Below, piece by piece: positions 10,225 through 22,475 of a DNA stretch of 64,000 nucleotides (position 1 is its first letter; every line of letters begins with the position of its first letter). Made by a program: the position numbers and the translations under genes. Below the pieces are notes generated by a model that was not told the origin of the DNA, did not search any database, and saw only the letters and a list, made by a program, of their open reading frames with translations. Origin of the DNA: Diplodia intermedia (lineage: Eukaryota > Ascomycota > Dothideomycetes > Botryosphaeriales > Botryosphaeriaceae); contig JAKEKT010000011.1 in NCBI GenBank assembly GCA_021495925.1, positions 62,001 through 126,000 on the forward strand, in the 5' to 3' direction.

Positions 10225-12920
10225 TCACGTCTCCGCCTTTCGCTTTTCTCCACCGCCAGTTGCGCGTCTGTATAGCCAGCCCAGCCACCCTTCTCTTGGC
10301 CGGCACTCGTCTTCAAGCATCTGTACCATGTCCTCAACCACGAGCACCTGCTTCTCGAATTCCGAGACACCATCTTCGACGTCTTCTACCTTCCCGCGCA
10401 GAGCGTTGACTTCGTATTCGAGTTTCGCTCCTAGCGTTTCGATGTCTTTGATGGCTTCGTGTAGTCCTGCGCGCTCCTGTGACAGCATTTCTTTTGATTC
10501 CTCTCGAAGCGAGTTGTATTCGTCCAGTCGCGGATAGTAGATTTCCTCGAGATCTTGCTGGTCGCGCTCTGCCATGACATTCAATTCTTGCACGTGGTTG
10601 ATGGTTCCCTCCACCCACGTGTTGACCACGTTGCCCAATCGCGCAAGGCGCTCCCCGTTGAGCCGTGCTTCTTCAGCGGCAAGCTGTTCGCACGCTAGCT
10701 GCTTCGTCGGATCGGTGTTTCCCGAGTCTTCCTCGTCCAGCTCCTGCGTGACACTTTGCCACCGGAAGAGGCTCTCCTCGGCAATGCTGAGTGAGAGCCG
10801 GCGGGGCCAGCGCTCCTCGGATCGGCTCTCATAGCTGCGGCGAATGACCAATTGAGAAAAGCTGTTGGTGCGGCGTAAAAGCGGACCCGGCTCGAACTGC
10901 ATGTTGGTTTCGAACAGCTCATCCAAGTCAATTCCGCGGTAGATGGACCCTGCGATCGAACCGTCGGCCGTTTCCGTTCTCGACAGCGCTGTGCCTTCAT
11001 TCGTCAGGACTGCACCAAGTTCCGGCTGTTCGTCGCCAGCAGGCAGACTATCCCGACTATTAAACACCTTGGATTGTGAATCCAGAGGCGTCTCCGACAG
11101 GACTTTTGCGAACTGCCCCTGCGACTGCTTTGGGCGATCCGTCACCGTGTCTTCGGCTGCACTCGACATGTCCATCGAGCCTCGAGGACTCGGTTCAGGA
11201 GGGTAGTTCGCGCGGTCCTCTGTAGTGCTGGTCTGACGCAGGAGACTGGTGCTTCTGTTGTTACTTGGAACGACAAGAGGGTCATTCTCGACTTTGGCCT
11301 GCTTGTGCTGGTGGCTACGCAGCCCGACCACGTCCTTGAGCCGTCCTCCAATACCACTGCGAGCATCACCAAGTTTCCCTGTGGCCCTTTTGATTCGCGA
11401 CTCTTTATCTTCAGGGGAGTATCTGTCAACAGAAGCTCCTGTATCTCGTTTTCGTAGCCTAAGAGGTTCTGCGGTAGACTCTCTTCGTTGCATCATGGCG
11501 GGTACCTGGTCATCCTCGTCCTTGAGCTCTTTGCGATTTGCTTTGGTATCCTCATCGGGAAGTCTGCTGAACATGTTATTGTGGTGTTTCCTTGGTTTTC
11601 CATACCACAGCCACTTCGACCGCTCTCCATGGATCAGTTGGACGAATCGTTCGATGTCAACAGTTTCCACCTCCGCAATGCCAGCCTTGTCTCTTCCACC
11701 GACAATGTCCATCACCATCTCTCCACCTTTACCACTAAGTTCCGCGACGGTTGATTTCACAGCTTTCGGCACTGTCCAGCCTTCACCACTCGCGGTTTTG
11801 GCAGTCGTGCGGTGCAATAGCCCTAGGGTTTTGCGATCCAGGCGGCGCGTCTTCTGGAGCCTTTGGGATTTCTGGAAATAGGCTATGCCTCGTTTCGTGT
11901 TTTCGACGTCAAATACATCTTTGGCAATAGGCGCTCCGTACGCATTAAGCCGATTGCGCGCTCCTATCAAGGTACCGAGCAAGGCAGACACGGTAGTGGG
12001 ACCCAGGATACCGTCGTGAGGCTCTATGTTGTAGTACTCATTTCCGATCTCAACCCACCAGTCATTCACAGCCCTCTCGGTAATGTCGCATAGCAAGCCG
12101 TCGGCGTACTCTGGTTCCAGTTTGCCAAACAGAACCAGCGCAACCTGGCATAACTTCACAAGCTCGATGACGGCTCCAGCAAGAGGGATCTTCTCACTCG
12201 TGCGATAAAGCTGCTGGAATTTGGCTTCAGTGGCGCCGCTTGGTGGGGCAAGCGTGATTCCAACTCGGCCGGAGCATCCCAATCTCTTCAGGTCCTCGTT
12301 AACGAAAAACGACTCCCGGTGTTTCCTGACATCTCCATCCGGAACAGGTATAACGGTCAAAGAGGACGGAAACACGCTCAGGTTCGTGATCATAAGGGTG
12401 CCAAGAGGGGTGTCTCGAGGCCGCGCATGGTATTGGCTGAGCGCCTTGAAGTATATGCGGAGACGTAATGACCAGGTCCTCTCGTCGGTGGGGACGCTCA
12501 GCACTCCAGCAACTACCTTGTGGGACGGATCGCCAGTGTAAGTGGTAATTACGAAGGTGGGATGCGTGCGGGCGCAGGCCCACTGCTCGACAATGTAGCA
12601 TTCGTAGCCTTCGAGAACGCGGCGGCGGTCAAGCACAACGGTCGAGGGGTCTTCTTCCAGGTATCTGGTCAGGCTGTTAGCTGGGGCCCACTTCAGGTGT
12701 ATGGGACTTGCCTGAAGGCAACACTGTCGGTCAGAACGAAGCGCTGGTGGCCTGCCTGAACGGGGCCCCTTTGCAGTTGCTCGGCGGATTGGGCGGCCTC
12801 GGGAGCGTCGCGGCGAGCTTCTGTAGACGCGCGCGGATCCACATCTTTCGTAGGAGGGCCGGCCTGGACCAGCACAGGTCCACTATCACGGGGTTCGAGC
12901 TCCAGGTGGTTGCGCGGCAT
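10225..12920 (-). CDS. STB6-like protein with peptidoglycan-binding-like segment and C-terminal coiled coil
   Basis: Exon 1 12920..12712, intron 12711..12665 with a GC donor (AG|GCAAGT) and CAG acceptor, exon 2 12664..10225; 882 aa. Splicing gives VLTDSVAFRYLEEDP, the conserved entry to the STB6-type N-terminal domain, followed by GYECYIVEQWACARTHPTF and YTGDP. Yeast Stb6/Stb2 were found as Sin3-binding proteins; a corepressor role here is only by family analogy. Residues about 287-353 (DGILGPTTVSALLG, then YFQKSQRL and RRLDRKTLGLL) resemble a peptidoglycan-binding fold. The middle is disordered and Ser/Arg-rich. Residues about 740-865 form a strong coiled coil. The upstream open frame lacks ATG, so 12920 is the first true start. 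It shares a divergent promoter with RMD5. Confidence 0.85.
12665..12711 (-). other. GC-AG intron in the STB6-like gene
   Basis: 47 bp, donor GCAAGT after AG, branch-like CTAAC/CTGAC, acceptor ACCAG. No GT donor in the vicinity gives the conserved FRYLEED junction. Confidence 0.75.
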
Positions 12921-13385
12921 GATGGGCACCTCGGCGGAGGTGGAGGTTCGGGCGAGCTGGAGCTCGGCAGGACTAGGAGTGAGCACGGTGGTATTGGCTG
13001 CGCGCTCGAACGGACGCCTCCATGTTGACACGGGGGCGGACAGGCCAATGCGGGCGGAGAGATCGGCCTGGGATCTTTTCGTCGACAGTGCGGAGGCGTG
13101 GCATGCGACGTGAGGCCAGAGCAACGCAGGCACGGGGCGGCGTTTCGTGCCCGATTGATGCGGCGCAACGTCACAGCCCCGGGCGGTCACAAGCTCTCGC
13201 CATTCCCCTTCAAGCGCCGCTCAACACCATGTCCTGCCGCTGAACATGGCAACGTCCCATGTGACTCCATCGCTTGCCGCTAACCACGTCGCATTAGAGC
13301 AGCCCCAGCTGCTCCTTCACGCCACTTCTCCCGCCGCCCCGCTCCGTCCCTGATCCGCGCCGCCACCAGACATCCCGCCGCCGCC
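12921..13385. promoter_or_regulatory. 465-bp divergent promoter region (STB6-like / RMD5)
   Basis: The two start codons are 465 bp apart on opposite strands with no other gene between them, so both promoters must lie or overlap here. No canonical TATA was seen. Confidence 0.6.
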
Positions 13386-14793
13386 ATGGACACACTGAAG
13401 ACCGAGCACGAGAAGCTGCAGAGGAGAGGCAACCTCAGCAAAAGCATCAATGACGTCCAGAAGACCATCGATCTGCTCGTCAAAGCCCGCACCCAGGTCG
13501 CTGATGGTGCGCTGGTCCGCCTCCGCTCTTGGGACGCCTGACTAACATCGCCGCAGACCCGGCGTCGGCGCAGATGACGCTTGCGAAGGCACAAGCCCCA
13601 GTCAAACAGTCGTTCGAGAAGGTCAACGAAGACCTCAAGGAGGTCCATCAAGCGCTGGGCAAGTATGGGAAGGCCCTCGATAAGGTACGCCGTCGCAACA
13701 GCGTCTGCCCCGAGAATGTCTAACCCGCATGCCAGAAATTCAAGGACAAGCCTCTCCCGGACGCCGGAAACGATGCCCTCTCCGCCCATCCATCCCTAGT
13801 CAACCGCGCCATAGCCATGCATCTGCTCCGCGAAGGCCAGTTCGGAGTCGCGTCGACTTTTATCGACGAATCGAAGGCTCGTCCGCCGAATCCCTCCTTG
13901 ACAGCAAACAACCCCCACCCTTACACGGCTGAACAATGGGAGAAGGCTTTCACGGGCGGTCAGATGGACAGCGGCGCATTGCAGCAGCAGTTTGCGGAAA
14001 TGTACCATATTCTGCACGAGTTGAAGCAGCAGCAGAATCTCCAGCCGGCCATCGCATGGAGCAGAGAGCACAGCGCGCAGCTGGAGGCACGGGGAAGCAA
14101 CCTGGAGTTTGAGCTTTGCAGATTGCAGTATGTCTGTCTATTCATGGGCCACGAACTGGACGGTTCCGTCTCCGAGCCTGACCAAGGTCCGCTGCGTGCG
14201 TGGGCCTACGCCAGGAGCGAGTTTGGCGCCTTCCAGTCTCGGTACTCCAAGGAGATACAGCAGCTTATCGGGGCCATGGCGTTCTGGGAGAACATGAACG
14301 ACTCGCCCTACAAGCGGACTTTCTACAATGAGCATGCCTTTGAGGAGGTCGCCAACTCCTTTACTCGAGAATTCTGCTCGCTCCTCGGCCTTTCCGCCGA
14401 CTCACCGCTGTACATTGCTGCCACTGCTGGCGCCATCGCACTTCCAACTCTGCTAAAGCTGCAGAGTATCATGCGGGAGAAAAAGACGGAATGGACGTCC
14501 CAGAACGAGCTTCCAGTAAGTCATCCGCGTCGATCACACGCAGCCCGGAATGTTGTGTAGCCTAACATGACCAGGTCGAAATCCCCCTGCCACCCTCGTA
14601 CTACTTCCATTCTATTTTCGTGTGCCCAGTATCCAAAGAACAAACCACGGACCAGAATCCTCCAATGATGATGCCCTGCGGTCACGTCATCGCCAAAGAG
14701 TCTCTCGACAGGATCAGCAAAGGTGCAAGGTTCAAGTGTCCGTACTGCCCGGGCGAGAGCCATCCCAGAGACGCGAAGAAGGTATTTATGTAG
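13386..14793 (+). CDS. RMD5: GID E3 ubiquitin ligase RING subunit RMD5/GID2
   Basis: Four exons: 13386..13506, 13557..13684, 13736..14515, 14575..14793; introns of 50, 51 and 59 bp; 415 aa. It begins MDTLKTEHEKLQRRGNLSKS with a helical N terminus. A LisH-type segment follows (LVNRAIAMHLLREGQFGVAS), then CTLH/CRA sequence, including SLLGLSADSPLYIAATAGA. The C-terminal degenerate RING has C360, C378, H380, C398 and C401 (FVCPVS, MPCGHV, KCPYCPG). In yeast, Rmd5 pairs with Gid9 as the catalytic RING pair of the GID/CTLH ligase that degrades gluconeogenic enzymes. The first donor was chosen at GATG|GTGCGC because only this phase reaches the CTAAC..CAG acceptor in frame and matches family length. 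Confidence 0.93.
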
Positions 14794-16408
14794 GCTGCAT
14801 CACGAGGCGCTGTCGTGCGACTCTGAATGCATCGGCGTATCGGCGCGACGATAAGTTGCATACGGTTTATCGGCGTTTACGTTCAAGGCGCCTTGGGGAA
14901 TTTGGAACAAGGGGTTTGAGAATGGGGACTCAAGCAAAGGCGTTTGGTAGGTTACTTCTCTTCCTTCACCATTCAGAGTTAAACAGTAATGCAAAGAGCA
15001 AATTTCTGTCCACTTTCCTCAATTATCGCTCTTCTTTTTCTCTTATGCCCCCACACAACAGTGAAGGTATGTGGCACGTGGCACGAGACGTTATAGCCGG
15101 CGTCAGCGGCGGTAGCTTCCTCGAGACCAAGTCTTTGAACCCCTCCCTTGCATGAATCGTAGTCAGCCACGTAGAGCGGTGGAGCAGCGGGTCCTTCAGC
15201 GGTTATGCTCGCTCTCCAAATGGTCGCCTTGCAACTCGATTATCCATATTGGTAACAAAAACAGGTGTGGGTTTGACTCGCGTCGGATCGGTCCTGCTCC
15301 ATGATATGTGGGGGAAAAAGAGGTCAGGATGCGAGTCCAGCCACCGCTACGATATGCATACCACCAACGACTGACCAACATCCCAGTTTCCGGATAGAGC
15401 CGCGCCCTCCCGCCATTCCTGAGTTCTGGGCATACGTCCGTGACGTCGCGTTTTCAAGCTCTCCAGCCTCCGAGATCTGACCGGGGATTCCTTGGGAAAC
15501 GTGAAACACCAAAGAAAAAAGAAAGACGAATCCTTGGTCAACTACGATCAACGGAGTCACCGATCAATGACCAGGCCCTCGTTCTCCGACCCCCCCTCGG
15601 TAAAAACTCGACTCTGGTATGGCGGAGGCGGTGGCGAGCGCGCTATTAACGGCGTCCTGGATCAACGGCACTTGCAGGGTTAACACCCGGTACTTCTATA
15701 CGAGACCCTGATGCGCTCGCTCTACGTGTTACGACACGCTGGCAGCCGTACGCGATCCCGAGGCCGAATCAGCCACCTCTTCCAACTCACCACCTGTTGC
15801 GTCGGATTTGCATTGTCGCAAGGCAACCGCCGGCTTTTTCCTCGACATCGCATGAGCACCAGGCAGCCGCCGCTGCTGCCTGGAGGCCCCCCACGATATA
15901 AATTCGCCCAACTGCAATTCCCAAATTGTTTCTTCTCTTCTCTACACTTACCAGCTAGGGTGATCGTGATCAAGTAGACGACCCACCTGCCCGATGTTTC
16001 TGCATCTGCACAGCGCGGTTACCCTCCGGCATGAAAACAGCTACTGGCGTTTTCTCTGCGGCCCAATTTTTGATGATGAAATGGCGGGGTTGAAAACTCG
16101 CTCTGGCGTGGTGGTTTGGCCATGTCGAGTTTCTTTTCGTTGACGCTGCCCGCCTTGCGCGGGAGGTTGAGGAAGAGAAAAAGGGCGTTGGTGAGGAGCG
16201 GTCTCTTGTAGTAATGCAGCGCGAAAGTCTCCCGGGCATGTAATATGCGATGGTATCATACATAATAGTGTGGACGCAAGTTTTGTCTTTCGCAGCCGAT
16301 CAATCGTTCTTTACGGCATTTGCGAAAATGTCACTCCTGTTACTCGTAATCGTGATGGTTGGGACTGCTGGTATCCAACTTGATTGAATTGATTACCTGA
16401 TCCACACG
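14794..16408. other. Convergent intergenic region with an orphan TATA and a possible coding relic
   Basis: Lies between two convergent 3' ends. It holds a TATAAAT at 15897-15903 (+) with no gene behind it, and a start-less minus-strand open frame at 16022-16255 described under findings. Nothing else supported. Confidence 0.5.
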
Positions 16409-18095
16409 TCACAACTTGATGTTGATGTTGTACGCATCCAAAGCCAGCGCCACACCGCTGAGAACACTCATATACGCCACTAACACAGCCATAGACTGCA
16501 TCTGGGTGACTCGAAGTGTCGGAATGGTCAGATTGACCAGTCCAGTCAGCAGATTCGCGATCAAGAAAATCGCCAATCCATTCCTGTTGAACGCTTTCAG
16601 GACTCTGCTTGTCGCCTCCCGCGCCTTCTTACTCTCTTCGCTCTGCGTCTTTGCCGAGTAGATGCCAGGGAACAAGAGCGTCTCAATGGCGCAGAACAAG
16701 GCGAGTTGACCGCAGTTGAAAGCCGACACCCAGAGAAAGTACGGAAGATTGGCGAGGCGGCGCGAGACGCGTAGGTTGAGGCCATAGTAGCCGGTGGAGA
16801 AAATGTACAGGGAGCTCCAGACTATGGCCCAGAAGAGAAGACGACCGAAAGCAGAACGCTTGAGGATGCCGTAGAGTTGGGTTGTCTGAGGGAGTGAGGC
16901 GAAGGAAACGCGAAGGGGGTTGAAGCGTACGCGGCTGAGTTCACCGTGGAGTTCGTTCAAAGATCTTTGCGCAAGCTTCAGGCAGTTCTTGCGCAGATTG
17001 GTCCCGCGTCGAGAGGTACGACCGCGATTGCTGTCGGACTCGACGACGGGCGTCTCATCTGCGCTGATATCTCTGGGTAGGATGTACATCCCGGTGGCGC
17101 GTCCGGCAAGGAAAATAGCAAGGTATCCAAAGAAGGAGAAAATTCCCTCCCGATTCTGGTTGAAGAGGTTCGTCCGAGGAGCCGCCACTATGAAAGCCGT
17201 AAGGTCCGTGAAATCTAGTGCACCCTCATACGTAACGCCGAGCATGATCGACAAGGCCGTGAAGGATGGAAGTATCGCAAATGCGGACTCAAAGAGCGCT
17301 AGGAATGGAGGCAAGAATCCCAGAGTAAAGAAGAAATTCCAGTGCACACCGTATTCCGTCACATGCTCGGCATAGTCAAGGCCCTTGACGGTCCACAGTC
17401 GGATCAACCCGAGAACAAGGAGAGGTATAGAGTGCTTCGTTGAGGCGTAAAGGCGAGTGGTCAATGGCAAAGATTTACCAGTGGCTTGTTGCTTGAGGAT
17501 TGCACGCGCGGAGACAACGCCGCCAGAGAAGACGAATGAGCCAACTCCCAGATCCATCAGAGATGTGCCCCAGTTCTCAACCTTGCCGAAGCGCCGAGGA
17601 AATACCCTGAAATCAACTGCCAGTATGGCAGCACATGTCACAATCATCATTGCGCCCCTCCATGCTGTTACAAACGGCTTCTGGGGAAGCGGGTCTTTTG
17701 TAGGCTCAATGTCTCTCGACGGCGAAGGGACGCGAGGGTGGCTGTGCGTACTCGGAGGAGCGGATGTGAAGGCGGCGAATGCGGCATGAGCAATCAAAAG
17801 AGCATTGAGCAGTAGCGGCGACCAAGAATAAAGCGTGGTCGCAAGGAGGATGGCGATACAGTTGAGGAGGATGTCGGTTGCGCAAGCGGCAACGGTGTAA
17901 GGGTTGAAGAAGCTTTGTCGCGCCTGCAAGACAGACCAGAGGAGAAGCGCTGACTGCAGATGGCATTAGCTTGGAATCTGAGGGCTTCTGGATCAAGCGC
18001 ACCGGCGCAACGAGGGTCACAAGGTTGATTTCGGAGACGGTGCCTCCAAGAAGGTTGGAGACGAAGGCCTCCTTCGCAGCCTTGTCGTGGACCAT
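16409..18095 (-). CDS. GWT1: GPI-anchored wall transfer protein 1 (GlcN-PI inositol acyltransferase)
   Basis: Exon 1 18095..18003, intron 18002..17954 (GTGCGC..CAG, 49 bp), exon 2 17953..16409; 545 aa. The N terminus reads VHDKAAKEAFVSNLLGGTVS, then VAPSALLLWSVLQARQSFF across the junction, as in GWT1/PIG-W. Many hydrophobic helices follow. Conserved blocks include DFRVFPRRFGKVENWGTSLM, the LMDLGVGSFVFSGG region and ILGVTYEGALDFTDLT-like sequence. Gwt1 acylates the inositol of GlcN-PI in the ER, an early step of GPI-anchor synthesis needed for cell-wall mannoproteins. Length slightly exceeds the yeast protein (about 490 aa), mainly in hydrophilic loops. Confidence 0.95.
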
Positions 18096-19266
18096 TGTGT
18101 GGGAAAAGGACGGGAGCAGTGACAGAAGACTGCTTCACATGACTTGAGAGAGGGCAGGATAGGTTCTAACGGGCTGGCGCGGTAGGCGAAAAAGGCGAGA
18201 AAGAGCGACGGCGTTCAAGCTGGCCTCTTCGGCAGAGCTCCACAGCTCGAACGCTCGATCAGCGCCGATCAGCTGGGGGCGCGTAAGCGTGAGCGCGACG
18301 CGACTGGTCGGAAAAGCCATTCACCGACCACGGCAGCTGCGGACGTCGAGCTTTCCCTTGCCTCCACTGCACCTTCTCATCTCTTCGAGACAAGCCCGTC
18401 ATCCGCCTCTGTTTGATCGCATCTTAAAGCTGACTGCCCGCGCACTTGAACCGTGACCTATCACGACGGGCGGTCGCGCTTCCTGACGCCCCCAACAGCG
18501 CACACGAAAATGCGCATGGCCCTGGACCATGTTTGTGCGACGGCCGCACCCACTCTGGGCCGGACATGGCGCCCTTCTATATGCATCGCTCTGCAGGAAC
18601 CCGCCACACAGATTGTCGAGCATGCGCTCTGGTCGTCCGCGTGTCAGAGCGCCACAAGGCGGAGGGGCGCTCCCCAGCAACCCCTCCTGCCCTACCAATT
18701 TAAGAGAAAAATAAAAGACATGGCTACGCCTTGGAAGCTGACGCCCGCATTTGTTTCCTACGTCGCTTTATTTTCGTGACATGTCGTACTTAAGCGCAGT
18801 TCCCCAGTGCCCGGCAGCCCGGTCACTGGAACTCCGTGTTTTCTGCAAGGCTGAGGCTCTATCACCCATCTACCACACCGCGGAAAGGTGCGCTGCTGCT
18901 GCATGTACGCTGGCTGTATGACTGCAGCGAATCATGGCAGTGCAGCACAAGAGCTTGGGCAGGCAAGATGCGACTAAGGACCAGTTCGCTGTGGTCTGGG
19001 AGCTGTTCGGGGGTAAGGCTGCTGCTGCTGGCGGTCGAGTGATGTGCATTTCGTCACTGCCGTTGGATTCGCGAACCCTCGACCCTTCCTCCGATCTCCC
19101 CGCGATCGAGCCGCCCTACCGGCCTGCCTTCTTGCAACCTCGCTCTACCGACCAGCTCCATTCGTTGTTCACGCTCGTTTCCTACTACCAGCGGGCTGCT
19201 CCTTTGCTCGCAAACCAACATTACTTCTCACGCTTCACTTCGCCTGAAGCGCCGGCCGCGGCAATC
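18096..19266. promoter_or_regulatory. Divergent promoter region (GWT1 / Ser-rich protein)
   Basis: 1.17 kb between divergent start codons. Short frames here show no family signature. An in-frame extension upstream of 19267 is open but has no conserved content. Confidence 0.45.
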
Positions 19267-22200
19267 ATGCCGGGCCCGCTGAGGGAGCGCGATCCCAACG
19301 CGCACGCGTACGCGTCAAGACGCTCTTCCATTCAGTTCCTCGATAGTCTTCGACCCAAGTCGTATCTCTCTCATCAGCGTCTCGCCGAGCACGACCTTTC
19401 ATCCGCCGACGAGTCCGAGGAAAACACCGACCCGCACTTCATGATCAGCACCAGTGCGTCTGCTTCACGCAGCTCCACCTCGGCCGCACAGCCACCCGCC
19501 AACCCTAGGCCCCGCCGCACTCCGACTCCCCACACGCTTCTAACTTTGGCCGCATTTGGCTCAAAGGAACCGAGCCGCGAACACGCAGAGGACGGCGCCC
19601 GCCCGGTCGCAGACACGAGCCGCACCCCCGCTCCTTCTCCAGAGTGTCCTTCTCAGGTAAGACCAAGATCTTCACACAATGGTGCGGCTTGCTGAACTCT
19701 ACATAGGCCACAGAATCGCAGTCCGCTCGTGTAGCTTCGTCGAAGTCCCCACTTGACAAGCCGTTGCCGATCCGCCCTGTCGCTCATGTAGTGAGCACAA
19801 GCCCTTACAAGGAGGGTCGCACGCTCATCGACGCATCTGAAAAGCCTCTTAGTCGTTCGCTGGGCACATCTTCTGGGGACTACTGGCCAACTCTTTCTCC
19901 CACTCAGCGCGCAACACCAGGCACTCATTCTGACCCTATGCCACCCCAATCGAGTCGTATACCCATAGACAGCCGAACCCCCGCTTCCCCTGGCAAGCAG
20001 CGGCCTACGATCAAGATGGTGGCTCAAACGAGCAATGAGAATATCTTGCCGAGTAGTGGCCGTACAGAAAAGATCTCAACCCCCCTGCCTCCGGGAGCAT
20101 CCAACCCGGGCGCGAAGCTTCCGTTGAACCCGTCCACCTCGCCACCCAAGAGCTTCAATCCAAAGAGGAACCCAGCCGATCACACCGCTGGATCCTCTCT
20201 TCCTCAGCCGAGGCCTAAGCTGGTTGACATTCCTTCCCCGAAATCCAGGCCCGGACGTAGACCTCCGGTTACCAACGCCGGTGCCATTCCTCGTCCGCGT
20301 GGCAACCCTCGCCCCAGTGGCCCAACGCAAGCCAACAACACGCGCCAAACATTCCATCAGCCGTACTCGGACCACCCTGGCGGATATTCTCGCATGGACA
20401 CTCCGAATTCAGGCTCCCCTGAGCTTCGGCCTGTTAGTGGCGGCATGGGGCTTCCTCGCTCTCCCGTCAACCACCAGGAGAATGTAAAGCACAAGAAAAG
20501 TGCCATACCCGTCCCATCTCGCACCACCTCTCCGCATTCGATGCCTTCTGGTCCCGCGGTCTTCACTCTGAAGGCCAAAGTATCCACGCCTTCCTCTCTG
20601 GGTGGCAAGTCACTGTCCACCATTGAAAGCGCCGACACTGGAAGGATCGAACAGGACATGGATACGAGCACAGTCATGAGGCGCGGCCCGCAGCGCCGAC
20701 CTACCCTCAGTGGGACTGTCAGAGAGTATAAGCATCTCAGTGCTGACACTGATGCCGACCCTACGACCCTGTCTGCACATACCGAGACCACGGTTTCACG
20801 ACCTTCGAGTCGGACAGAGAGCTTAATTTGGGTAGAGACTGAGAAAAATGAGGGCATTCGTACGAAGCGTCTTTCCTGTGGTGGATCTAGTGGATTGATG
20901 TCTAACTATGGACCCACGCTGACGATTTCTCCAGACGCCGACGAACTGATCATGGGACGCAAGACAACGCCCTCGCCTCCCGTTCCTCCAGTCAGTTCTG
21001 CGTCTGCTAGGTCATCGGGACAGAGGTCTCGCGACCTGCACCGGCGGGCCGTTACCAACGAGCACCGTAAGGCCTCTGGGCAAAGCGATGCGAGCAGCGG
21101 TATGCGTGCTAAGTCGAGAACTGCAGCTCCTGCGAAGACACTGCGTCATCGAAGCAGCACGGACTCGATTCAGGCTGAGAATTTCACGGTCAGATCTGCG
21201 ACCGAGCAGAAGCACTACAGTTCTGATTTTTTTCCCCAGCTCGATAATGAGTCAGTCCACCTACCCACTCCAGGACGAGCAGATGAGAACATCCCAGACG
21301 ACAATGAGAGACTTGCTGCAGTATCTCAGACCCTTGCTATGCTTGAAGGTGGCCACAGGAAGGGCGCCGAGAACCCTCAATTCAAGCAAGACGCTGCGCT
21401 CGCTATGGCCTACGTGGACAAAGCTCACAAGTCTCCGACCAGTGCCCACTATAGCGATGTGTTCAGGAGCAGTCAGGCTCACCATAGCAGTGGTGGCTTG
21501 GTTCGTTCCGACTCCGGCCATAGCACCGTCAGCAGCAAGCGTGTCACCAGCCTCTCACGGGGTGCTGCGAACATGAAACGTTCATCATCGGTTAATTCCA
21601 TAGCCTCATCACGCCCGGCAGTTCCAGCCAAAGACTACAGGCCTACTTCAAAGGCTCCATCCAAAGCTTCCTCGATTCAAAGGCGCGAATCATCCGGAAG
21701 GGGTGGTACGGCTGGCTTGCGAAGCCCTTACGGTCTCGTAAATGGTTACAGCGCAACCCCATCGAACATCCCTCAGCCTTCGAACGGCCGTGGCTCATCT
21801 GCACGCCTCGGGTCGGGTCAGGCTATGACCGATACGTCCCAGTCCATATCTGGGGAGAAGCGGTCTGTGTCCAAGGCCAAGCTTACCATGTCTGGCTTCC
21901 GTGGCTTTTTCCAGAAGAGGGGTGATCTCAGAATCTCAGGCAAGGCGGGCGATAAGAAGAAGCGCTCTAACACAAAGGTCAGCTCGACTGGGAGCCCAAT
22001 GCCCGAGTTGGGAAAGAGGTCTGGAAACAGAGTGGCCAAAACGCCCTCGTGCCGACGCAGCCCTGGCCGTTCCGGAACACTGACAAAGGCTTGTCACAAA
22101 CACCCTGCTGAGTGCGTAGCCGCATCGCCGCCTCCAGAGATAGCACAGGAGTCTGAGCTGACTCAGACGACCGCTCTGGCAATGCGCGTCACTACGATGG

Positions 22201-22475
22201 CCCGAGAGCAAGAGGATGACTCCAAGAAGCACCAGTTGCTCTCTGTGGCAACAGCTATGCTTGGTGCCATCGATAGCGCAAAGCATGCAAAGATCGCCGC
22301 TGAGCAGGCTGCACAAGCTGCTCGCGAGGCGAGCATGCACCAAGAGATGACCCGGCAGAGCCTCATCGCCATCAACAAGATCCTCACCAATTCGCATGGA
22401 CTTATGAACACGCTTTCCTGTTCTCGCAACAGTCTACGCCAGAGGAGCTCACGCCCCTCTACTATTGTGCAGTGA
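19267..22475 (+). CDS. Large Ser/Pro-rich disordered protein with conserved C-terminal helix, function unknown
   Basis: Exon 1 19267..19656, intron 19657..19706 (GTAAGA..TAG, 50 bp), exon 2 19707..22475; 1052 aa. It begins MPGPLRERDPNAHAYASRRS. Most of the protein is Ser/Thr/Pro/Arg-rich and predicted disordered, with many SP/TP and RxxS sites that look like kinase targets. An Arg/Lys-rich patch near residue 850 (GFRGFFQKRGDLR, then DKKKRS) precedes an Ala-rich amphipathic helix near the C terminus (about 960-1030; SAKHAKIAAEQAAQAAREAS). I do not recognise a named family. The layout resembles cytoskeletal or cell-end adaptor proteins, but that is only a guess. The ATG at 19267 has a good context; longer starts upstream are possible. 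Confidence 0.8.
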
